Shown here: in pieces, positions 41,780-50,679 of the stretch
How the letters are laid out: every line of letters starts with the position of its first letter
How positions within the stretch are numbered: the stretch's first letter is position 1
NCBI RefSeq assembly: GCF_023156385.1
Contig: NZ_JAKZAK010000014.1
Location: 1 to 64,000 of the forward strand
DNA: 64,000 nt
Source: Marinobacter xestospongiae
GTDB taxonomy: Bacteria > Pseudomonadota > Gammaproteobacteria > Pseudomonadales > Oleiphilaceae
Direction of reading: 5' to 3'
The notes under the pieces: model-generated
What the model was told of the DNA's origin: nothing
Databases searched by the model: none
The model's input: only the letters and a program-made list of their open reading frames with translations
Program-made: the position numbers and the translations under genes

Positions 41780-44720
41780 CGATCACCTCCGCGGTCTGCT
41801 CGGCTTTGTTGTAGCGGGCGGGCAACAGCTGCGCCAGGGCCTCGAAACTCTGGCGAACCCAGTCATCGTAGAGGCCGTTCCAGCTGCGTCGGGCGTTCTG
41901 CTCATGAATGTCGATGGCGTTGTCTTCAAACGGGTAGGCCTGCTCTTCCAGCAACAGCTCGTACTGCATCAGCTCCAGTTCACTCAAGCCCTGGGGTCGT
42001 TCCGAGTCCATCAGCGCCGCGCCCAGCTGGGCGTAAAGATCGGCGATACGGTAGCCGGCTTCGGTGGCAAAGTCGGCAACGCCATAGCCGCTGGTTTTCC
42101 GGTAGGCCGCAACGGCCGTCTCCAGGGTGCGGATCTTGGCCGGCAGGGTCTGCTGCAGCGGCAGCGTCAGCTCAATGGCCAGGAACGCCTGATAGGCTTC
42201 CTCCGCCAGGGCCGCGGAGGCTCCCGCTGCCTGGTAGCGCAGGTAGTCGTCGACGCTTCCGTTCCGGGTTTCGCGGGCATCCACCGCCGCCACTTGCCGC
42301 TGCAACCAGTAGCGGCGTTTGTCGACATCGTCGCGTTCGGCGTAGAGCTCTGCCAACCGGTCCGCCGCCGTCATGTAATCCGCCAGCGGTTGCGGGTAGC
42401 GATTGGCATAGCGGCGCCAGGTCACGATGGCCTCGCCGGTGTTCCCGGCGCGGTCGTACAGCTCCGCCACCAGGATCAGGGTCTGACGTCGCTCGTCCTC
42501 GCTGTCCGCCAATGCCAGCAAACGCCGGGTTTCGTCTGCGGCCTGTTGCCACTGGCCCGTTTCGCGGTAGGCCAGCGCCAGCTTGGCCGGTAGTTCGTCG
42601 TTCAGTTCATGGTCGGGGTAGTCGCGCCGGAAGCCGCCCAGCACCGCGATGGCCCGATCCCAGTCGGCCAGCTCAATCAGATAGCTGGCGGCGTCGTACT
42701 GGGCATTGGCGCGCAGGGCCGCCCCCGGAGCCACCCGGCCCACCCTTAGTAACTGTTCAACCGCCGCCACGGTGTCGCCGGCGGCCAGCAGATCGTCGGC
42801 CTGACGGTAAACGCTGGCGGCCAGGTTCTCGGTAATGTCGGCGCGACGCTGGTCCTGCGGTGCCATCACCAACAGTGCCTCCTGATAGGCCTGTTCGGCG
42901 GCCGTATAGGAGCGCAACTGGTAGAGACTGTGGGCCTTCAGCAACTGGGCTTCCGCCATCAGCTCCGGTTGCGGCAGCGGCTGCCAGTCGATCAGGCGCT
43001 GGGCATGGCGCAGGGTCTGCTGATACCGCTGGTGCTCAAATTCATGCTGGGTCGCCACGTACAGCACATCCAGCGCCCGGGGATCGCTGGCAAACCGGGT
43101 CACAAACCGCAGTCGGTTGCGCTGCTGCCGCTGCATCAGTGCTCGGCGCTGTTCCGTCGCGGACTCAGCCGTCGCAACCGTCGCAACGTAATCCCGATAG
43201 GCCAGGATGGCTGCATAGCCTGCCTCGGCGGCACGGGGGTGGGCGTCAAAGCCATAGGCCACCTGCTCAAACGCGGCGATTGCCTCGGGCCACTGGGCCA
43301 GCGCCAGGTGTGTTTCTGCCAGCAGGAACAGGATTTCCGGGGTACGGGCGTGATCCGGGAAGGTCGCCACGAACTCGCCATAGTAGAAGGCCGCAGACTG
43401 GTACTGCGCCCTCGCCTGCTGCCGCTCTCCGGAACCCTCGGCCCGCTGCGCCAGCGCGTAGTGACGATTGGCCAGTTCGGTCAGCAGGGGTTCCAGCTGT
43501 GTCCGCAATTCGTCGCGCAGGGGCGCCGAAGCCTGTTGCCAGTAGCCGCTGGTGATGCCGTAGTTGAGGATGAAATCCGCCTTCCAGCGGCCGATGTCGC
43601 TGCTAAAGCCGGCCCGCTGCAGGGTATCGATAATGGCCAGGTGGTAGCGCGGCGACCAGCGGCTGTCCGGGTGGTTGGCAATGTAGCGTTGGAACACCTC
43701 AATGGCATCGGAGTAGCGCTCGTTGGCCAGCAGCTGCTCGCTGTAGCGGTCATAGACCAGGGTTTCGTAGGGTTTGCCACCGATGTCCCGGAACAGCCGC
43801 TCGACGCTGTCGGCGCCCCCGAGATGGGTGAACGCCAGTCCCATGACCCGGAACAGGTCCTCCACCATGGTGCGATGGCGCTGGTCGACGCCGGCAACCC
43901 GGGTATCCGCCGGTAACACCCGGTCCAGCACCCGGGTGAAACTCATCAGGCTGCTCTGATACTGAGCCAGCTTGAATGCGCACCAGCCGATCATGAAATG
44001 GGCATCCGCCAGGAAGCGCTGGTCCTCGCCATCGGCGCCGGCGATCACCGCCCCATATGCCTCAGCCGAGGCGCGGTAACGCCCTTCGGTAAACAGCTGC
44101 TCGCCACGACGAAACTGGGCTTCGGTTACCAGTGCCGACGCCGGGTAGTCGCGGATCAGCCGCTCCAGGGTCTGCAGGTGCGCCGTCCGTTCGCCCTTGA
44201 GATCGTAGGCCTTGGCCAACTGGTAAAGCACCTGGTCATTGCTGGCCCGATCCGGGTACTGGCGCAGCAGGCGCTGGTAGGCCGCAATGGCCGGCGCCAG
44301 GTCATCGACCGCCTGGTCCGCCAGCCGCTCCTCTGCCTGCTGAAAACGCAGGTCCGCCAGCCGGTGCTGTACCTGCACCAGTCGTTCCTGGTCCTCTGGC
44401 TGCCGCGAGGTCTGCAGCAACGGCAACAACGCTTCGTAGCTGGCGATCACGTCGGTCAGCGCCATGGTTTCGGTTGTGCGCCCGGGATCGCTGTTTCCGG
44501 TTCTGGGGACCCCGTTCCCACTCGTCTCATTGGTCGAACCAACCGCTGACAGGTTGCTCAGATCGGCGGGCTGGAGCGTTGCCAGGGTGTGGGGCTGAAC
44601 CTGCGGCTCATCGTCGCCAAACCAGTCGTCCGGGGACAGGCTCTGGCAGCCACCCAGGCTGGCCGCCATGGCCAGCACCAGCCAGGACCGGCGCGGGGTA
44701 AAGGCAGACTGTCTAATCAT
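41766..44720 (-). CDS. large TPR-repeat lipoprotein (GltD/GltE-like scaffold)
   Basis: The 984-residue protein starts MIRQSAFTPRRSWLVLAMAA and has lipobox SLGGC (Cys25), so it is a lipoprotein. The mature chain is almost wholly alpha-helical repeats of TPR/Sel1 kind (YQLAKAYDLKGERTAHLQTL, AQFRRGEQLFTEGRYRASAE, LFLLAETHLALAQWPEAIAA and many more). ATG 44720 has GGAG 8 bases upstream and overlaps the previous stop by 8 bases; an upstream frame to 44801 lacks a signal peptide. The size and repeat content resemble the periplasmic GltD/GltE scaffolds of gliding machines. No catalytic motif. Confidence 0.82.
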   Translation of the reverse strand: MIRQSAFTPRRSWLVLAMAASLGGCQSLSPDDWFGDDEPQVQPHTLATLQPADLSNLSAVGSTNETSGNGVPRTGNSDPGRTTETMALTDVIASYEALLPLLQTSRQPEDQERLVQVQHRLADLRFQQAEERLADQAVDDLAPAIAAYQRLLRQYPDRASNDQVLYQLAKAYDLKGERTAHLQTLERLIRDYPASALVTEAQFRRGEQLFTEGRYRASAEAYGAVIAGADGEDQRFLADAHFMIGWCAFKLAQYQSSLMSFTRVLDRVLPADTRVAGVDQRHRTMVEDLFRVMGLAFTHLGGADSVERLFRDIGGKPYETLVYDRYSEQLLANERYSDAIEVFQRYIANHPDSRWSPRYHLAIIDTLQRAGFSSDIGRWKADFILNYGITSGYWQQASAPLRDELRTQLEPLLTELANRHYALAQRAEGSGERQQARAQYQSAAFYYGEFVATFPDHARTPEILFLLAETHLALAQWPEAIAAFEQVAYGFDAHPRAAEAGYAAILAYRDYVATVATAESATEQRRALMQRQQRNRLRFVTRFASDPRALDVLYVATQHEFEHQRYQQTLRHAQRLIDWQPLPQPELMAEAQLLKAHSLYQLRSYTAAEQAYQEALLVMAPQDQRRADITENLAASVYRQADDLLAAGDTVAAVEQLLRVGRVAPGAALRANAQYDAASYLIELADWDRAIAVLGGFRRDYPDHELNDELPAKLALAYRETGQWQQAADETRRLLALADSEDERRQTLILVAELYDRAGNTGEAIVTWRRYANRYPQPLADYMTAADRLAELYAERDDVDKRRYWLQRQVAAVDARETRNGSVDDYLRYQAAGASAALAEEAYQAFLAIELTLPLQQTLPAKIRTLETAVAAYRKTSGYGVADFATEAGYRIADLYAQLGAALMDSERPQGLSELELMQYELLLEEQAYPFEDNAIDIHEQNARRSWNGLYDDWVRQSFEALAQLLPARYNKAEQTAEVIDELR

Positions 44721-46683
44721 CGGTCTGCTCCTCTGGGCGGTCATCGACACCACTGAACACCGCATCCGCCAACCGGGCCTGGGCGTGGCGGCTGGCCACA
44801 AGGTAGCGTTGCACGGTCTGCTGCTGGCGGTCGAAATCCGCCTTGACCCGGGCCAGCAGTTCCGCCCGGGCCTGGCTCAGGGCCAGCTCCAACTCGCCAG
44901 CCAGGGTCTCAAGACGCTGGCCGCTGGCGCTGATCCGCCGGGCCAGGCTGGCGTTGCCGCCGGTTCCGGCCATTTCCCCGGCCAGTGCCGTCCGGCGCTG
45001 GCGGAACTCGGCCATGGCCTGGTTCAGTTGCCGCAGCTGTTTCTGCGCCGCCCAGCGATTGACGCCGTAATCGTCTGCCACCTGCCAGTCAAAGTAAGCC
45101 TGGATGCGGGCGATCTTGCGGCGCTGGGATGCGGTGCGTTCATCGTCGGGCAGGGTTTCCAGTGTCGCCAGCACCCGCTGGATACGCCGGTGAGCGGCCC
45201 GCTGCGGCTCACTCATGAAGAAGTCGGCGTCCTCCGCCGCCAGCGCCGCGTCGATGCGACGCTGGAACCGCTGCTGCTGGCTGAGCCACTGATCAGCCTG
45301 CTGCGCCTGCAGAGCGGCGCGGGTGTCGGCGATCTTGCGCTGGCGCTGGCTCTGGCGGGTTACCAGCATGGCGTCGAAGGACGCCAGTTTGTCCTGCCAG
45401 TCGGTCAGCAGACGCTGCAGCCGGTAGAGCTCGTGCAGATCCCGCAGCGCCAGCTGGAACGGTTCCTGCGACAGCAACTGGGCCAGCGCGGGGTCGCCCG
45501 GCTGGAGTTGCAGTCGACCATAGGCGTCGCTGCCCAGCGTCGGGTCACCCAGAGTCACGGCACTCTGGGCCGGTGGCTGGCCATCGGCGACCGACGCCAG
45601 CGGTTGCAGGGCGCCGACAATGCCGGCCTCGGTCAACTGGGCCCGGGCCTGTGCCAGCTGTTGCTGCAGGGTCTGGTAGCGCTCTGCGGCACCGCGATAG
45701 GCCGCCATGGCCTGTTGCGGCCGCTGCAGCTGTTCCAGCACATGGCCACGGGCATAGGGCACCTGCTGTAACCAGGGCGAGAACAGGCGCCGCTGTTGCA
45801 GGGTATCCAGAGCCTGCAGCGCCAGTCCCCAGGATTCGGTCCCGGCACTCGCCAGGGCATAGTGGTACAGCGCCTGGTCGGAGAACGGGCTGTCCAGACG
45901 GATGGCGGCCAACCGGGACTGGGCATCGCGGTGTCGCGACTGCTGCAGATACAGTTCCCCCAGGCTGAGCTGAGTGCGTTCCAGCAGCGCCCGCGACTCA
46001 CCGTCCTGCGCCGGTGCCGTGGCCCGGAGCTGCGACGCCAGCTGCTCCAGTGTCGCCAACGCCGCCTCACGATGCCCCGCCGCCAGCCGTGCGCTGGCCA
46101 GGTTGTAGCGCAGATAGTGACGGTACAGACTGCCGGACGGTAACCGCGCCACCAGCGCCTCCACCTTGCTGTCAGCACCGGCCCCGTCAACCCGCAACGC
46201 CAGCTGGCCCTGCAGGTACAGCCACTGCTCATGGTCATCCGGAGCGTCCGCCGCCAGCACCTCTGCAGTCACCCTGGCCAGGGCCTGCTGCGAGCGTGAG
46301 TTGTCACCTTCGAGGTAGTACACCTTGCCGAGGTAGAACCAGGCCAGATTGCGGCTGAGCGCATCAACCCGGCTGTCCTCCAGCAACGCTTCGAACAGGG
46401 CCTGGGCCTGGCGGGTCATGCCGTAGGCCAGCATCACGCTGCCGCGGATCAACTGCGGATGATCGCCGTGGCCCTGGATGCCATCGCGGGCCTCGGCGAC
46501 CGCAAACCCGGTCAGCGCGTCCAGCGACCGACCCTGATAGTGATCGTACAGGATGGTGCCGTAGCCCAGGTCCTGGGCCCGCTGCGGCCAGTCATCGCTG
46601 GCGGCAGCGGCCACGGACGGGGCACTGGCCAGTGCCAGCCCAAGACCGAGCAATTGGAGGGTTCGGGACAGGGTCCGACTCAC
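44713..46683 (-). CDS. secreted helical-repeat (TPR) protein
   Basis: The 656-residue periplasmic protein has a signal peptide (SRTLQLLGLGLALASAPSVA, cut near AAA). The N-terminal 400 residues contain degenerate TPRs (GSVMLAYGMTRQAQALFEAL, NLAWFYLGKVYYLEGDNSRS, GELYLQQSRHRDAQSRLAAI); the C-terminal third is Gln/Arg-rich coiled coil. GTG 46683, 7 bases after the preceding stop and with GGGAG upstream, is the likely start. The longer frame to 46902 is antisense-like sequence over the neighbour. It is probably a periplasmic scaffold in the same complex as the two TPR lipoproteins. Confidence 0.8.
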   Translation of the reverse strand: MSRTLSRTLQLLGLGLALASAPSVAAAASDDWPQRAQDLGYGTILYDHYQGRSLDALTGFAVAEARDGIQGHGDHPQLIRGSVMLAYGMTRQAQALFEALLEDSRVDALSRNLAWFYLGKVYYLEGDNSRSQQALARVTAEVLAADAPDDHEQWLYLQGQLALRVDGAGADSKVEALVARLPSGSLYRHYLRYNLASARLAAGHREAALATLEQLASQLRATAPAQDGESRALLERTQLSLGELYLQQSRHRDAQSRLAAIRLDSPFSDQALYHYALASAGTESWGLALQALDTLQQRRLFSPWLQQVPYARGHVLEQLQRPQQAMAAYRGAAERYQTLQQQLAQARAQLTEAGIVGALQPLASVADGQPPAQSAVTLGDPTLGSDAYGRLQLQPGDPALAQLLSQEPFQLALRDLHELYRLQRLLTDWQDKLASFDAMLVTRQSQRQRKIADTRAALQAQQADQWLSQQQRFQRRIDAALAAEDADFFMSEPQRAAHRRIQRVLATLETLPDDERTASQRRKIARIQAYFDWQVADDYGVNRWAAQKQLRQLNQAMAEFRQRRTALAGEMAGTGGNASLARRISASGQRLETLAGELELALSQARAELLARVKADFDRQQQTVQRYLVASRHAQARLADAVFSGVDDRPEEQTDD

Positions 46684-46690
46684 GGCGCGC

Positions 46691-47239
46691 TCACTCCCAC
46701 TCGACGATCTCGACATGGGGCTGGTAGTCCGCAGCGCTGTCCTGAACCCGGATTTCCAGCGAAGCGATGTCCGCCCCCTTGTCAAAATCCAGGGTCGCCG
46801 CTTTCTTGTAGGCGCGCTGGTCGGCGCCCACGCCCTCAACGAAGACGGTGACCTGGTGGCTGCCGCTACGCAGGTTGCCGATGTACAGCCGCTGCATACC
46901 ACCGCGCTGGAGCGCCGCTACCTGACGGTCGGTGTACAGGTGCGCCGCCACCACCTCGTCGTCCACTTTCAGCTTGACGCTGTCGAGGGTGAGAAAGCGG
47001 CCCGTGTCGACACTCAGGAACACAGCAAACTGGGTGCTGGCGGGAAACAGCAGATCCTCCTCCAGAATGAACAGATCCCGGTTGAGTTCGATCACCCGGC
47101 GCTTCAGCTCCTCAACGCTGACCGCTGCCCCCGCCTCCGGCTCGGCAGCCTGGTCCTGCGCGGCCCCGGCCAGCGGCAGTGCCAGCAACAGCCCGCTGAG
47201 CAAGAGCCGGGGCAACCCTGAAACGGTGTTCTTTGTCAT
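46691..47239 (-). CDS. small periplasmic protein with PEGA-like beta region
   Basis: The 182-residue exported protein has a signal peptide (GLPRLLLSGLLLALPLAGAA). After a short helix (VEELKRRVIELNRDLFILEE) the mature part is beta-rich and contains a PEGA-like pattern, QRLYIGNLRSGSHQVTVFVEG (written here in part), typical of surface-layer or envelope accessory domains. ATG 47239 lies 8 bases after AAGG; another ATG is two codons earlier. It follows the DUF3570 gene by 37 bases. Function unknown; a structural part of the envelope complex is inferred. Confidence 0.7.
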   Translation of the reverse strand: MTKNTVSGLPRLLLSGLLLALPLAGAAQDQAAEPEAGAAVSVEELKRRVIELNRDLFILEEDLLFPASTQFAVFLSVDTGRFLTLDSVKLKVDDEVVAAHLYTDRQVAALQRGGMQRLYIGNLRSGSHQVTVFVEGVGADQRAYKKAATLDFDKGADIASLEIRVQDSAADYQPHVEIVEWE

Positions 47240-47276
47240 AGCCATAACCTTGTTCGCGAGGCCCGTGACGCCGGGC

Positions 47277-48425
47277 TCAGTACTCAAGAATCAACGAAGC
47301 CCGGGTGACGAAAGCGTCGAAGGAATATAACGGTTCCTCACCGGGCAGGTAGTTCCCGGGCGCAGTCACGTCCCGAAAGTTGTCGTAACTGAAATCGAGG
47401 TAGTCCAGCAGCAGGCTGAACTGCAGCCGATCGACACCGGGCAGGCCGCTCTGGCGCCATTCGTAGCTCACTCCGGCGCCCAGGGTGGTACCGGAGAAAC
47501 GGCTGAGTTCCTTGTCCCGGGCCAGGTGGGTCAAAGCGTTCTCATAGGTATACAGGTCGCTGTAGAAATCCGCCTGGTCCTGGGTGTAGTAGCGGACCCG
47601 ACCTTCCACAACCCAGCGCGGCCCCAGCGGATGCACGTAGGCCATCTCGACGGTGTGGGCCTGGATACCCCAGCTGTCGTTGAAGAAGCGATATTCGCCC
47701 CGCAGCGAGGCCCGGTACGGCAGGTAATACAGCGCCCGACCGGCGACCGCCAGGCTGGTGCGGGTCTGCGGGTAGCGTTCCGGCTGGTAGAGGAAACTGC
47801 CCGGGTCCGCCGGGTCCAGGTAACGATTCTGGCGATAGGGGTTCTGCAGGAAACCCTCATCGGTGACTGCTTCCAGATCCAGCCCCAGCAGACTGTTTTT
47901 GGTGAGCACCTGGGAAATTCCGAGCTGGTAGTTGCGGCGGTCGGCGTCCTCTTCAAAGCCGTCGTTTCCGGTCATACCGACTTCATCCCAGCCCTGGGCG
48001 TAGCCCATCTTCAGGGTGGTGAGACCGCCGAAGAACTCCTGGTTGACTGACAAGTAAAGAGTGTTGGCCTCGTAGTCGTTCTCAGAGCTGTTGGTATAGC
48101 CCAGGCTGAGGATGGCCTTGTCGTAGAGGTAGTCCACCCCGGCGGTGTACTCGGTGCGTTCCTCGGTGTACTTGCTGGCGGTGGCCAGCACGTCCACCGA
48201 GGCGGCAGACACGGAATCGACGTAATACTGCCCGGTGAACGACAGCTGGGGGCCGGCACTCTTGCGCACCAGCACCGACGGGCCATCGATCACCATGCCA
48301 CCGCCGTCGTATCGGTGGTACAGCACATCCACCTTATCCACCGGCAGGGTGGCGGCCGATGCGGTGGTGGCCAACAGCGTCATCGCCAGCAACAGCCAGC
48401 GCGAGCCCCAATCAGTTACAGCCAC
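47277..48425 (-). CDS. DUF3570 outer-membrane beta-barrel protein
   Basis: The 382-residue protein has a signal peptide (WGSRWLLLAMTLLATTASAA) and a mature chain of alternating amphipathic strands ending ...SFDAFVTRASLILEY, an outer-membrane-barrel-type C-terminus with a terminal aromatic. The DUF3570 features are visible: LPVDKVDVLYHRYDGGGMVI, SFTGQYYVDSVSAASVDVLA and RRNYQLGISQVL. Start GTG 48425 lies 5 bases after GGAGG, both inside the last codons of the DUF4266 gene (14-base overlap). DUF3570 and DUF4266 genes usually occur as a pair, often with TlpA- and ApbE-type genes, all present in this window. Confidence 0.88.
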   Translation of the reverse strand: MAVTDWGSRWLLLAMTLLATTASAATLPVDKVDVLYHRYDGGGMVIDGPSVLVRKSAGPQLSFTGQYYVDSVSAASVDVLATASKYTEERTEYTAGVDYLYDKAILSLGYTNSSENDYEANTLYLSVNQEFFGGLTTLKMGYAQGWDEVGMTGNDGFEEDADRRNYQLGISQVLTKNSLLGLDLEAVTDEGFLQNPYRQNRYLDPADPGSFLYQPERYPQTRTSLAVAGRALYYLPYRASLRGEYRFFNDSWGIQAHTVEMAYVHPLGPRWVVEGRVRYYTQDQADFYSDLYTYENALTHLARDKELSRFSGTTLGAGVSYEWRQSGLPGVDRLQFSLLLDYLDFSYDNFRDVTAPGNYLPGEEPLYSFDAFVTRASLILEY

Positions 48426-48639
48426 AACCACCTCCGGAGCCGCCTTCGGCACCACGGGCCGATTCCCGCGCCTGATATACGTGGTGCATGTAGGCATCGG
48501 CGTAGCCATGGCGACTCGGACTCATGATCGGGTCTGCCAGGTTGGCCCGCTCATAGGGTTTGACCCAGGGCTCAATGGCGCTGCAGCCAGACACCACAAG
48601 CAGGGCCAGCAGGGAAGCGATTATCAGCGGTTTCGTCAT
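48412..48639 (-). CDS. DUF4266 mini-lipoprotein with C-terminal GGGCGCN
   Basis: The 75-residue lipoprotein has a lipobox VSGC (Cys19) and a mature peptide of only 57 residues: PWVKPYERANLADPIMSPSR is the DUF4266 core and the tail is SGGGCGCN at the very C-terminus. The end is conserved in kind in the family as I remember it, and the spaced Cys pair suggests metal binding, a disulfide or modification. It lies 52 bases after a TlpA thioredoxin gene and overlaps the DUF3570 barrel gene, so it is probably a surface or periplasmic peptide handled by those proteins. Confidence 0.88.
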   Translation of the reverse strand: MTKPLIIASLLALLVVSGCSAIEPWVKPYERANLADPIMSPSRHGYADAYMHHVYQARESARGAEGGSGGGCGCN

Positions 48640-48691
48640 TTTGCGTTACTCATGTCACGACCAGCGGGTCACAGTGCGTCGATCTCAGCGT

Positions 48692-49189
48692 TTACTCCCG
48701 CACCAGTTCTCGTACCTGCTCGGCGTAATGGTCTTCATAGCCCGGCTGGTAGCCCCGGTGCAGGTAGCGGGCGTTGCCGTCACGGTCGATCATCACCGTG
48801 GTGGGCATGGCGTCGACCTCGTACAGCTCACTGACCCGGCTTTCGGTGTCGTACAGGACCGGATAGGACACCGGTACCGCCTCCAGAAAGCGATTGGCAT
48901 CGGCGGAGTCGGCATCCACATTCACCGCCAGCACGGTGAAGCCGAGATCCTTGTAGTTCTGGTAGATCTCATCCATCAACGGCATTTCCTGGCGGCAGGG
49001 GCCGCACCAGGACGCCCAGAAGTTGAGCATCACCACCTGGCCGCGGTAATCCTCCAGGCGCAGGTTCTCGCCCTGGTTGCTCGTGAGGGTGAAATCCGGC
49101 GCCGGCTCACTGGCCCGGCCCGCCAGGCTGAACAGCACCAGCAGCAATGTCAGGCCGGTGCGGCCGGCTGCAATGAGGGTTCGGTTCAT
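48692..49189 (-). CDS. TlpA/ResA-type thiol-disulfide oxidoreductase
   Basis: The 165-residue periplasmic protein has a signal peptide (cut near GRA|SE), a thioredoxin fold with the active site WASWCGPCRQEMPLMDEI (CGPC) and the cis-Pro segment VDAMPTTVMIDRDG. TlpA-like proteins reduce periplasmic cysteines, for example in apocytochromes or copper proteins. Candidate substrates in this cluster are the CxxCH proteins and the CGC tail of the DUF4266 lipoprotein. It lies 24 bases after the barrel gene. Confidence 0.92.
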   Translation of the reverse strand: MNRTLIAAGRTGLTLLLVLFSLAGRASEPAPDFTLTSNQGENLRLEDYRGQVVMLNFWASWCGPCRQEMPLMDEIYQNYKDLGFTVLAVNVDADSADANRFLEAVPVSYPVLYDTESRVSELYEVDAMPTTVMIDRDGNARYLHRGYQPGYEDHYAEQVRELVRE

Positions 49190-49213
49190 ACGCTGAAAAC
49201 TCCTGTTGATAAC

Positions 49214-49864
49214 CTAGAAAAAGACCGACAGACCACAACGGATTTCAGTATTGAAGGCGGTTTTCTCGTCTCCCAATACATCGATCTTGTACATGTGTTC
49301 ACGCACCCCCAATTCCACCGCCAGGCTGTCGGTGAACAGCACCTGGTAACCGAAACCGACGTTGGTGGTGAAACGGTTGTCCCCCGCAAAATCGGTCGCG
49401 CCGGCGCCGGCCACCAGGTAGAAGTTGGTGTTAAAGGCGTGATCGGGACCAAAAAAGGCCTCACCCGGCAGCAGCCGGTAACCGAAGTTGAGGTTGTAGT
49501 AGACATACTCCCGCTCACTGTCGGTGAGCAGCTCCACATCGCCTGCCAACTGCTCGAAACTGGTCTCCCCGCCCTCGGCAAAACCGATGTTGGACTCCAC
49601 GAACAGCGATTCGCTGAGGTTGTAGCCCAGACGGGCGCCGTAGACGAAGGACGAACCGAAGTCCTCGATGTTGAGGACACCGGTGAAGGCGCCGACCTCG
49701 AAGTTCTCTGTGTCGATCAGCGCCTCGTCTACCGCCACCGGTCTGACGTCCGGCTCGATCAGGGTGGGTTCTTCCGCCGCCCAGGCCGGAGCCGCACACA
49801 GCAGCAATGGCAGCCAGGCTCGCCGCGACAGGGTCAGAAAAAGATGCTGAGTCCTAGTTTCCAT
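49214..49864 (-). CDS. outer-membrane beta-barrel protein
   Basis: The 216-residue protein has a signal peptide (LSRRAWLPLLLCAAPAWAAE) and an eight-strand-like barrel (FVYGARLGYNLSESLFVESN, YVYYNLNFGYRLLPGEAFFG, LAVELGVREHMYKID) ending LSVFF, a classic BAM signal with terminal Phe. ATG 49864 is taken; it overlaps the upstream gene by 31 bases. The ending is almost the same as that of the preceding protein (LSIFF), suggesting two paralogous barrels. It resembles the barrel domain found with AgmX-type systems in myxobacteria; that family assignment is from memory. Confidence 0.82.
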   Translation of the reverse strand: METRTQHLFLTLSRRAWLPLLLCAAPAWAAEEPTLIEPDVRPVAVDEALIDTENFEVGAFTGVLNIEDFGSSFVYGARLGYNLSESLFVESNIGFAEGGETSFEQLAGDVELLTDSEREYVYYNLNFGYRLLPGEAFFGPDHAFNTNFYLVAGAGATDFAGDNRFTTNVGFGYQVLFTDSLAVELGVREHMYKIDVLGDEKTAFNTEIRCGLSVFF

Positions 49865-50670
49865 TCGGTTGCTTCTTCGTTGGTTTGTCGATCGGTGAAG
49901 GTCTTGTAGTCCTTCACCTCGGCACGCAGAAAATAGCGGTCGGTCATGTAGAAGCGGACCCCCAGGCCGGCATTGGCCATCGGGTTGTCGCGGTTCTCGG
50001 TGTCCGCCAGGGTGGTCTTGGGTCGGATGGCGATATGGCCATAACCCAGGGTAAAGAACGGCGACACCCGCCAGTCCGGGAACGGCTGGTGCACCAGATT
50101 GCCGCTCACCATCAGGATCTCCGACGCGGTTCCCAACGCCTGGGAGCCCCACAGCTCCAGCGACAGGTTCGCTGTCATCCAGTAGCCGGCGTAAACGGCG
50201 GTGACCGGGGCACGGTCAAATTCTCCCATCATCAGCCCGGCCTCCCAGCGGCGGGTGCTGAAATCGTCGAACCGCGGCTCGGTCAACGTCACCGGCTCGC
50301 CGGCGCCGTCCAAGGTCAGCAGCACATCGTCCACATGCACCCAGCCTTCCCGGCCCCGGCGATCCCGCACCCGGAACCAGTCGGTCTTGCGCCGCACCAG
50401 GGTCAGCCACTCCCCTTTCTCACTGACCCGCACCACCGGATAGGCCGCCGCCGGACCGGTGTGCCACGCCACGTAGGGTTCCGCCACCTGAACCCGGGGC
50501 AGATCCGCCGTCGCCCCCCGGCCATCATCAGCCAGGGCCGGGGATACCAGCAGCGGCAGCACACAGGCCAGCAGCCATGCCACTATCCTCAACCTGGCAG
50601 CGCCAGGCTTGCTGTCGGGGGCTGTGCTGAGCGCCACGCTGTTATCAAACCCTGAGTCGATATCACACAT
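49834..50670 (-). CDS. SH3-like plus outer-membrane beta-barrel protein
   Basis: The 278-residue protein has an atypically long n-region (27 residues) before the signal-peptide core (LRIVAWLLACVLPLLVSPALA), then a bacterial SH3 domain (about 58-115, AWHTGPAAAYPVVRVSEKGE, WFRVRDRRGREGWVHVDDV) and a C-terminal barrel (130-278) ending LSIFF. SH3b domains often bind peptidoglycan, so this protein could anchor a barrel to the wall. A GTG at 50637 is a possible shorter start. It begins 9 bases after the HzsA-like stop, so co-transcription with it is very likely. Confidence 0.85.
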   Translation of the reverse strand: MCDIDSGFDNSVALSTAPDSKPGAARLRIVAWLLACVLPLLVSPALADDGRGATADLPRVQVAEPYVAWHTGPAAAYPVVRVSEKGEWLTLVRRKTDWFRVRDRRGREGWVHVDDVLLTLDGAGEPVTLTEPRFDDFSTRRWEAGLMMGEFDRAPVTAVYAGYWMTANLSLELWGSQALGTASEILMVSGNLVHQPFPDWRVSPFFTLGYGHIAIRPKTTLADTENRDNPMANAGLGVRFYMTDRYFLRAEVKDYKTFTDRQTNEEATEWKLGLSIFF

Positions 50671-50679
50671 CGGCAGCCG

